Shown one piece after another: positions 6,913 through 11,097 of a stretch of DNA of 11,097 bases. Position 1 is the stretch's first letter. Every line of letters begins with the position of its first letter. Origin of the DNA: Chloroflexota bacterium (GTDB lineage Bacteria; Chloroflexota; Limnocylindria; QHBO01); the NCBI GenBank assembly GCA_029865285.1, contig JAOUHE010000050.1, positions 1 through 11,097 on the forward strand. The letters run 5' to 3'. The notes below the pieces were generated by a model, which did not search any database, was not told the DNA's origin, and worked only from the letters and a program-made list of their open reading frames with translations. The position numbers and the translations under genes are program-made.

Positions 6913-7889
6913 CCCATCGCTTCGATCGCGACCAGCACCGGGGGAAGCTCCCTCGGGAGCAGGCGGGCGGCGAGGTCATCGGCCAGCTCCTCGATGACCG
7001 TGTCGCTCGCCTCGGCCAGGTCGTGCCCGGCGTCGGGGACGCTGATCAGGCGGGGCGGGGCGTCGGCGGGAGCTGCGGCACGAAGCCCCTCGGCCATGAG
7101 AGCCGACTCGGCCGGATCGGCCCAGCTGTCGGCCATGCCGTGCGCCAGCGTCACCGACCGGTGGAGCATGGTCACGAGCGCGAGCGGCGGGGTGTGGATC
7201 GCCTGCTCGATGGCGGCAAGGTTCATCGTCACGCGCTCGCCGCCGCGCAGGCGCAGATCGAACGAGGCCTCTCGTCGTTCGGCGCGCTCCAGCAGATCCT
7301 CGCTCCACAGGTCGAGGGCGGCGACGAGCGGATGCTCACGATCGTTACCGGTGCGACCGCGAGTCGCCGCGGCGCGTCGCAGCGTGTCGCGCCACGAACG
7401 GGCTGAAGCTCCCACCAGGGTCATGGCCGAGACGACCGGATCGGCGATTGCCACCGCGATCGCAAGGGTCGCCCCCTCACCGTGCCCGACGATCCCGGTG
7501 CGGCGCAGGTCGAGCGCCCCGTGGCCGCGCATGGCCGCCAGCTGGTCGCGCGCGTCGTCGATGCGGGTGAACAGATCGGCCGCCTCCCAGACCCCGTCGG
7601 AGGCACCGCAGCCGCGCGCGTCGCAGCGGAGCGTCGCCACACCGCGCTCAGCCAGCGCGTCGGCGAGACGCTCGAGCAGACCGGGAGCGGCCGCAGCCGG
7701 ACCGAACCACGTCGGGTGCCCGGTCCGGTCGTAGTGGCCACCGCGGTCGCGCGGCAACCAGGACGGCAGGAGCAGCACATTCGGGTAGCGGCCACGACGC
7801 TGGTCTGGGGGAGGGGCGTCGGGCAGGGTCAGAACCCCGGCAAGGTGGATCTCGCCGGACCGAACGCGAAGCTCCTCGGAGCGGGGCAT
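6909..7889 (-). CDS. Alpha/beta-hydrolase fold protein with Gly replacing the nucleophile Ser
   Basis: 326-aa alpha/beta-hydrolase related to the dienelactone-hydrolase/S9-like esterases. The N-terminal part has the oxyanion-side strand NVLLLPSWLPRDRGG (37-51), then the strand/turn VATLRCDARGCGASDG (84-99). The nucleophile elbow should read GHSEG; here it is GHGEG (135-139), with Gly137 encoded by GGT at 7479-7481. The other triad members appear intact: Asp254 in HGMADSWADP and His289 in DAGHDL. The protein is therefore a candidate pseudo-hydrolase, binding protein or non-serine enzyme rather than an ordinary esterase. It has no signal peptide and is probably cytosolic. ATG 7889 fits the fold. 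The frame stays open up to 8201, but that part overlaps the divergent oxidoreductase and looks non-coding. The gene heads the minus-strand run and overlaps bcp by 4 nt. No SD is visible. Confidence 0.85.
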   Translation of the reverse strand: MPRSEELRVRSGEIHLAGVLTLPDAPPPDQRRGRYPNVLLLPSWLPRDRGGHYDRTGHPTWFGPAAAAPGLLERLADALAERGVATLRCDARGCGASDGVWEAADLFTRIDDARDQLAAMRGHGALDLRRTGIVGHGEGATLAIAVAIADPVVSAMTLVGASARSWRDTLRRAAATRGRTGNDREHPLVAALDLWSEDLLERAERREASFDLRLRGGERVTMNLAAIEQAIHTPPLALVTMLHRSVTLAHGMADSWADPAESALMAEGLRAAAPADAPPRLISVPDAGHDLAEASDTVIEELADDLAARLLPRELPPVLVAIEAMG

Positions 7890-7899
7890 GCCGCGAGGG

Positions 7900-7905
7900 T
7901 ACACT
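7900..7905 (+). promoter_or_regulatory. Possible -10 hexamer (TACACT) for the oxidoreductase, leaderless
   Basis: TACACT lies in the 25-nt gap between the divergent start codons (minus ATG at 7889, plus ATG at 7915) and ends 9 nt before the plus-strand ATG. No SD precedes that ATG, so a transcript starting at or just before the AUG is likely. Any -35 contacts would fall inside the first codons of the hydrolase. The similar TACGCT before the nuclease gene gives weak support. Single-motif evidence only. Confidence 0.3.
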
Positions 7906-7914
7906 CGGCTCCCG

Positions 7915-9213
7915 ATGAGCGCTGTCCCGCGGTTCGCACCGCCCCCCGAGCCGATCGTCTTCGCCCCCGACCCGCACGCCGAGCTGCCCGCGACGGCCGA
8001 GGTGGTGGTGGTGGGAGCGGGAATGGTCGGAGCCTCGGCAGCGTACCGACTGGCGCTGGCCGGGATGCGACCGCTGGTGATCGACGCCAACGCTCCGGCG
8101 AGCGGCGCGAGCGGGCGCCTGGCGGGCATGGCCCTCGCCGGCCTGGGAGGGCACTTCCCGCGGGTGACGAAGCTCGTCCAGCGGGCGGGCGGGCGCTCCA
8201 TTCTCGACTACACGATGCGCTCGCTCGACCTGCTGGAAGAGCTCCAGGGCGTCCTGCCCGGCGGCGTGGACTGGGATCGCACCGGCTCACTCGACCTCTT
8301 CACCACGGAGGCCGATGAGGCCCACGGCCGCCGCATGGCCACGATCCAGGCGGCGGAGGGGCTGGAGGTCGAGATCATCGGTCCTGATCGACTGGGTGAA
8401 CTGGCTCCCGGGGTGGACCTCGGCCAGGTGCGCAGCGCCAAATGGACGCCTCGCGATGGGCAATTGCACCCCATCCACCTGGTGTACGCGCTGCTGGCCG
8501 CGGCCCGGGCGCGCGGCGCCTCGGTCGTGACCGGGGTGCGCGTGGAGAAGGTACTCGTCCAATCCGGCCGGATGGCCGGCGTCGCCACCTCGCACGGCGA
8601 GGTGAGTTCGGGGGCCGTACTGCTCGCAACGAACGCCTGGACACCGGTGCTGGTGCCGCACATCGGCGCCAACCTGACCCCCATCCGCGAGCACGTCTGT
8701 GTGACCGAGCCGATCCCCCCGATCCTGGGCCCCGGCTTTGAGACGAACCAGTGCAACGAGTACTGGCGGCAACTCCGCACCGGCGAGGTGCTGATCGGCG
8801 GCTTCTCGGTGGCGGACCGTGAGATGGGGATCGGCTCGTACGCGATGGACGTGGCACCGGCGGTGCCTCCGCTGCTGGCGGGCCTGCTCGGGCGGCTTCA
8901 TCCAGCCGCCGCCGATGCCCGGATCGTGCGCTGCTGGACCGGCCTGCTCGACTTCGCGTCGCTGGAGATCCCGATGATGGGGCGACTCCCGGCGGAGGAC
9001 GGAACGCCGGTCCCCGGCGGCTACCTGGCGTGTGGCCTGACCGGCCACGGCCTCCCCTACGCCGCGATCATGGGGCTGCTGCTCGCCGAGCTGATCTCCG
9101 AGGGCGAGGCGCAAACGCTGTCACTCGCACCGTTCGACCCGGCGCGCTACGTGGGCACGCAGCACGAGCCGACCTGGCTGGAGCCGTTCACCGGCGCGCA
9201 TCCCGCGATCTGA
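7915..9213 (+). CDS. FAD-dependent oxidoreductase of the DAO (D-amino acid oxidase/sarcosine oxidase) family
   Basis: Flavoprotein of 432 aa expected to oxidise an amine or amino acid such as glycine, sarcosine, proline or a D-amino acid; the substrate cannot be read from the sequence. The N-terminal Rossmann motif is VVVGAGMVGASAAYRLA with GAGMVG at 34-39, and an acidic residue (Asp57 in LVIDAN) ends strand two, where Glu is more usual. The C-terminal flavin loop GLTGHG (374-379) is typical of DAO proteins. Residues about 150-330 form the substrate-binding region. No signal peptide, so cytosolic. ATG 7915 was chosen; an upstream in-frame ATG at 7888 would overlap the first codon of the divergent hydrolase and add a Pro/Arg/Gly-rich stretch unlike the family. 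It is the only plus-strand gene in the window and stands alone, so its link to the neighbours is unclear. Confidence 0.9.
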   Translation: MSAVPRFAPPPEPIVFAPDPHAELPATAEVVVVGAGMVGASAAYRLALAGMRPLVIDANAPASGASGRLAGMALAGLGGHFPRVTKLVQRAGGRSILDYTMRSLDLLEELQGVLPGGVDWDRTGSLDLFTTEADEAHGRRMATIQAAEGLEVEIIGPDRLGELAPGVDLGQVRSAKWTPRDGQLHPIHLVYALLAAARARGASVVTGVRVEKVLVQSGRMAGVATSHGEVSSGAVLLATNAWTPVLVPHIGANLTPIREHVCVTEPIPPILGPGFETNQCNEYWRQLRTGEVLIGGFSVADREMGIGSYAMDVAPAVPPLLAGLLGRLHPAAADARIVRCWTGLLDFASLEIPMMGRLPAEDGTPVPGGYLACGLTGHGLPYAAIMGLLLAELISEGEAQTLSLAPFDPARYVGTQHEPTWLEPFTGAHPAI

Positions 9214-9253
9214 CCGCCTCCGTCATCAGAGCTGCGCGCTCGGCACGGGTGGC

Positions 9254-9382
9254 CGCTCGGCATTTGAGCGTACGGACCGAGATGACGCGGAATCCCGGCC
9301 GATTCCTCCGTATCCGAGCAATGTGGCCGGAATACCGGGCCCGATTCGTGGAATCCCTGGCGGTACGCTCCGATGCCGAGCG
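9254..9382. repeat. Imperfect inverted repeat with nested hairpins in the convergent gap
   Basis: Arms 9254-9273 (CGCTCGGCATTTGAGCGTAC) and 9363-9382 (GTACGCTCCGATGCCGAGCG) pair at 18 of 20 positions; one of the two remaining pairs would be G-U in RNA. Between them are a perfect 6-bp hairpin GGAATC/GATTCC with a 6-nt loop (9289-9306), a 5-bp hairpin GATTC-GTG-GAATC (9343-9355), and an imperfect direct repeat of period 40 (9289-9305 and 9329-9347, GGAAT-N-CCGG...GATTC). The 129-bp element sits between the ends of the oxidoreductase and ecfT. It could act as a two-way terminator or be a small REP/MITE-like element. No poly-T tract follows, so a standard intrinsic terminator is not supported. 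The rest of the 189-bp gap shows nothing recognisable. Confidence 0.6.
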
Positions 9383-9402
9383 CGGCGCTGGCAACACCCG
9401 CC

Positions 9403-10170
9403 CTAGCCGAAGACAAACCGCCAACTGCCAGTGGCGAGGCTCACCGAAACGGCCCCGAAGCCGAGGAGCACGGCCGCCGAGATCCAGCCCCAGTCCGCGA
9501 CCCGCATCCGGCCGGGCCGCGCAATGGTTCGGCAGGGCAGAGCGCCGAACCCACGGGACTCCATGGCGGCGGCCAGGCGGGTGGCGCGACGAACCGCTCC
9601 GACCAGCAGGGTGAGCAGCATCCCGAGCGCCATCCGCCCCGCTGCGACCGGGGAGCGCCCGGCCTGGACGCCACGAGCGCGGCGCGCCAGGCGCAGGATC
9701 TGCCACTCGGCGGCGAGGATCGGCAGGAGCCGGACGGCGGCCAGCGCCCCGACCGCCACGCGTGCGGAGAGGCGCGCCTGCTGCTGCAGCGCATCGGCCA
9801 GGTCGGTCGGATCGGTGGTGGCAAGGGCCAGCACCCCGGTCAGGGCGATCGCCAGCAGCCGAAGCCCGAGTCCGATGCCGGCGAGCCATCCGACTGCGCC
9901 GGTACCGCTCGAACCCAGGACGACATTCAGCACGCCGACCGATACCGCCGCCAGCAGCAGCGGCCAGGTACGGGCCAACAGGTCCCGGGGCGGCACGCCG
10001 GCAAGCGGAAGGCAGAGGGCCAGACCGGCGAGGACCAGCGCAGCGGTGAGGGGGTCGGCGGAGACAAACAGAACGCCCATCAGGACGGCCGCGGCGATCA
10101 ACTTGGCGACCGGGTTGGCCCGCGCGAGCGGGGCGGCGGGGTCGGGTCGGATCGGCGTGAAGCGGATCAT
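9403..10170 (-). CDS. ecfT: ECF transporter transmembrane component EcfT
   Basis: Membrane scaffold of an energy-coupling factor importer, linking the ATPase pair to a substrate-binding S protein in the cytoplasmic membrane. The 255-aa product has hydrophobic segments at about 22-40, 42-57, 69-86, 93-117, 182-192 and 229-247. The cytoplasmic coupling helices carry the characteristic short motifs ARG (165-167, in RRARGVQAG) and SRG (205-207, in AMESRGFGA), the second a variant of the usual ARG. ATG 10170 overlaps the TGA of the ATPase gene as ATGA, so the two are translationally coupled; no SD is visible. The gene order ATPase then T resembles ykoD-ykoC-type clusters with a fused ATPase. The substrate is unknown because no S component is in view. 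Family assignment is strong. Confidence 0.9.
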   Translation of the reverse strand: MIRFTPIRPDPAAPLARANPVAKLIAAAVLMGVLFVSADPLTAALVLAGLALCLPLAGVPPRDLLARTWPLLLAAVSVGVLNVVLGSSGTGAVGWLAGIGLGLRLLAIALTGVLALATTDPTDLADALQQQARLSARVAVGALAAVRLLPILAAEWQILRLARRARGVQAGRSPVAAGRMALGMLLTLLVGAVRRATRLAAAMESRGFGALPCRTIARPGRMRVADWGWISAAVLLGFGAVSVSLATGSWRFVFG

Positions 10171-11097
10171 GGCGACGGCAGCCGCAGCGTGCGGTCGGCG
10201 AGCGCCTCGGCAAAGGCGGCGTCGTGGGTGACGAAGCAGATCGCGGTCCCGGCATCACGCTGGACAGCCAGCAGATCCAGCAGCTCGACGGTGGTTCTGC
10301 GATCCTGGCCGAAGGTCGGTTCGTCCAGGATCAGAACCGATGGCTGCGCGGCGAGCGCCGTTGCCACCGAGAGGCGCCGCTTCTCTCCGCCCGAGAGGGT
10401 GAAAGGGTTCGCTTCGGCCAGATGGGCGAGGTGAAGGCGCGCCAGCAGCTCGTCGGCACGAAACCGGGCCGTGGCGCGATCGACTCCGGCACGTGCCGGG
10501 CCGATCGTCAGCTCATCCACCACGCGACCGGTCAGGAACTGATGCTCCGGATCCTGGAAGACCGATCCGACGCGAGCCGCAAGATCGCGCGCGCTCCATC
10601 GCCCGGGGTCGCCGCCGAGCGACCCGGCCAGCCGCTGCGCGGCCAGCACCGTCCCGGCGGTCGGTCGCAGCAGCCCGCCGAGCAGCAGCGCCAACGTCGA
10701 CTTCCCCGACCCGTTCGCGCCAGTGACCGCCAGCGCCTCACCCGAGCGCAGCTCCAGGCTGACGCCGCCGACCGCCGCCGAGCGTGCGCCCGGGTAGCGG
10801 TAGCCGACCTGGTCGGCGACGAGCAATGGCTCGGGCACCGCGTCCGACTGGCGTCCCGTGCGCGGCAACGGATGGCCAGGCACCCAGACCCCCGCGGCCG
10901 CCAGCTCGTCCCCCAGCCGCGCAAAGACCTCGCGGGGAGGGCCGTCGGCGATGACCCCGCCGCCCGCCTCCAGCACCACTGCCCGATCAACCAGGTCGAG
11001 GGTCGTCTCCACTCGGTGCTCGACCATCACCAGGGTCCTCGACTGCGCATCGGCCACAACGCGGCGGAGGGCTGCCGCCAGCAGCGCAGCGCATCGG
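10167..11097 (-). CDS. ECF transporter ATPase, fused double ABC protein (EcfA-type); N-terminal half beyond window
   Basis: ATP-hydrolysing subunit of an ECF importer. The visible 309 codons begin inside a first ABC domain: its last helix, VMVEHRVETTLDLVDRAVVL with the switch His in VEHR, is present, followed by the usual IADGPPREVF end and a linker of about 35 residues. A complete second ABC domain follows: Walker A GANGSGKST (10695-10721), Q-loop FQDPEHQF, signature LSGGEKRR, Walker B VLILDEP and H-loop VTHD. This is the tandem architecture of YkoD-like or fused EcfA1-EcfA2 proteins, so roughly 200 or more residues should lie upstream of 11097. An internal GTG at 11057 is not a credible start because it falls inside the first ABC domain. 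The TGA overlaps ecfT by 4 nt. The S component is probably encoded further upstream (inference from related clusters). Confidence 0.9.
   Translation of the reverse strand, partial: RCAALLAAALRRVVADAQSRTLVMVEHRVETTLDLVDRAVVLEAGGGVIADGPPREVFARLGDELAAAGVWVPGHPLPRTGRQSDAVPEPLLVADQVGYRYPGARSAAVGGVSLELRSGEALAVTGANGSGKSTLALLLGGLLRPTAGTVLAAQRLAGSLGGDPGRWSARDLAARVGSVFQDPEHQFLTGRVVDELTIGPARAGVDRATARFRADELLARLHLAHLAEANPFTLSGGEKRRLSVATALAAQPSVLILDEPTFGQDRRTTVELLDLLAVQRDAGTAICFVTHDAAFAEALADRTLRLPSP

Noticed and set aside
7888..7914. Earlier ATG at 7888 for the oxidoreductase
   Set aside because: It would overlap the hydrolase start codon and add nine residues unlike the family. ATG 7915 has the better placed -10-like element.
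7890..8201. Upstream extension of the hydrolase to a start at 8201 (430 aa)
   Set aside because: The extra 104 residues overlap the oxidoreductase's FAD motif region on the opposite strand and are low-complexity. The fold begins right after the ATG at 7889.
9214..9402. Intrinsic terminator for the oxidoreductase or ecfT
   Set aside because: Hairpins are present but no T-run follows on either strand, so I list the region as a structured repeat rather than a terminator.
9188..10258. Second minus-strand frame of 356 codons overlapping ecfT and the 3' gap
   Set aside because: Arg/Pro-rich shadow of ecfT in another frame; it has no hydrophobic segments or motifs, whereas the ecfT frame has both.
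1..11097. CRISPR array, tRNA/rRNA, insertion sequence, attachment site
   Set aside because: No regularly spaced repeats, no cloverleaf or rRNA-like stretch, no transposase motifs and no target-site duplications were seen on either strand.

Overview
The window is GC-rich (roughly 70% by eye), compactly coded DNA from a high-GC bacterium. It has GTG starts, many 1-4 nt stop/start overlaps and several starts with no Shine-Dalgarno (SD) sequence. The gene content and style would fit a terrestrial/aquatic Chloroflexota lineage, with Actinomycetota as the alternative. This assignment is inference only; no rRNA, tRNA, CRISPR array or insertion sequence is visible.

Layout: (1) From about 7889 down to 1, a tight minus-strand run of eight genes: an alpha/beta-hydrolase, a Bcp-type peroxiredoxin, two micro-genes for 48- and 54-residue membrane proteins, a YhaO/SbcD-like metallophosphoesterase, a YhaN/SbcC-like ATPase with a central transmembrane hairpin, a PIG-L/LmbE zinc deacetylase, and a class B penicillin-binding protein whose C-terminus lies beyond position 1. 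Five of the seven junctions overlap by 1-4 nt or are 3 nt apart. The other two gaps are 57 and 39 nt, so some or all of the run may be one operon. (2) A plus-strand FAD-dependent oxidoreductase (7915-9213) diverges from the hydrolase, with only 25 nt between the start codons. (3) A 189-bp convergent gap (9214-9402) holds a long imperfect inverted repeat with smaller nested repeats. (4) At the right edge, on the minus strand, are a fused double ATPase of an ECF vitamin/metal transporter (N-terminal half outside the window) and its EcfT membrane partner, overlapping by ATGA.

How the genes may work together: the metallophosphoesterase and the ATPase are almost certainly one nuclease-type complex of the Mre11-Rad50 type, and the ATPase's transmembrane hairpin suggests it is membrane-associated. 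The peroxiredoxin, the PIG-L deacetylase (possibly low-molecular-weight thiol or glycan metabolism) and the PBP give the run a stress/envelope flavour, but no single pathway is proven. The ECF module imports an unidentified micronutrient; its S component is expected just beyond 11097.

The most notable observations are the hydrolase with glycine in place of the nucleophile serine (GHGEG for GHSEG), the hook-less membrane-hairpin Rad50-like ATPase, the pair of translationally coupled membrane micro-genes, and the structured repeat in the convergent gap.
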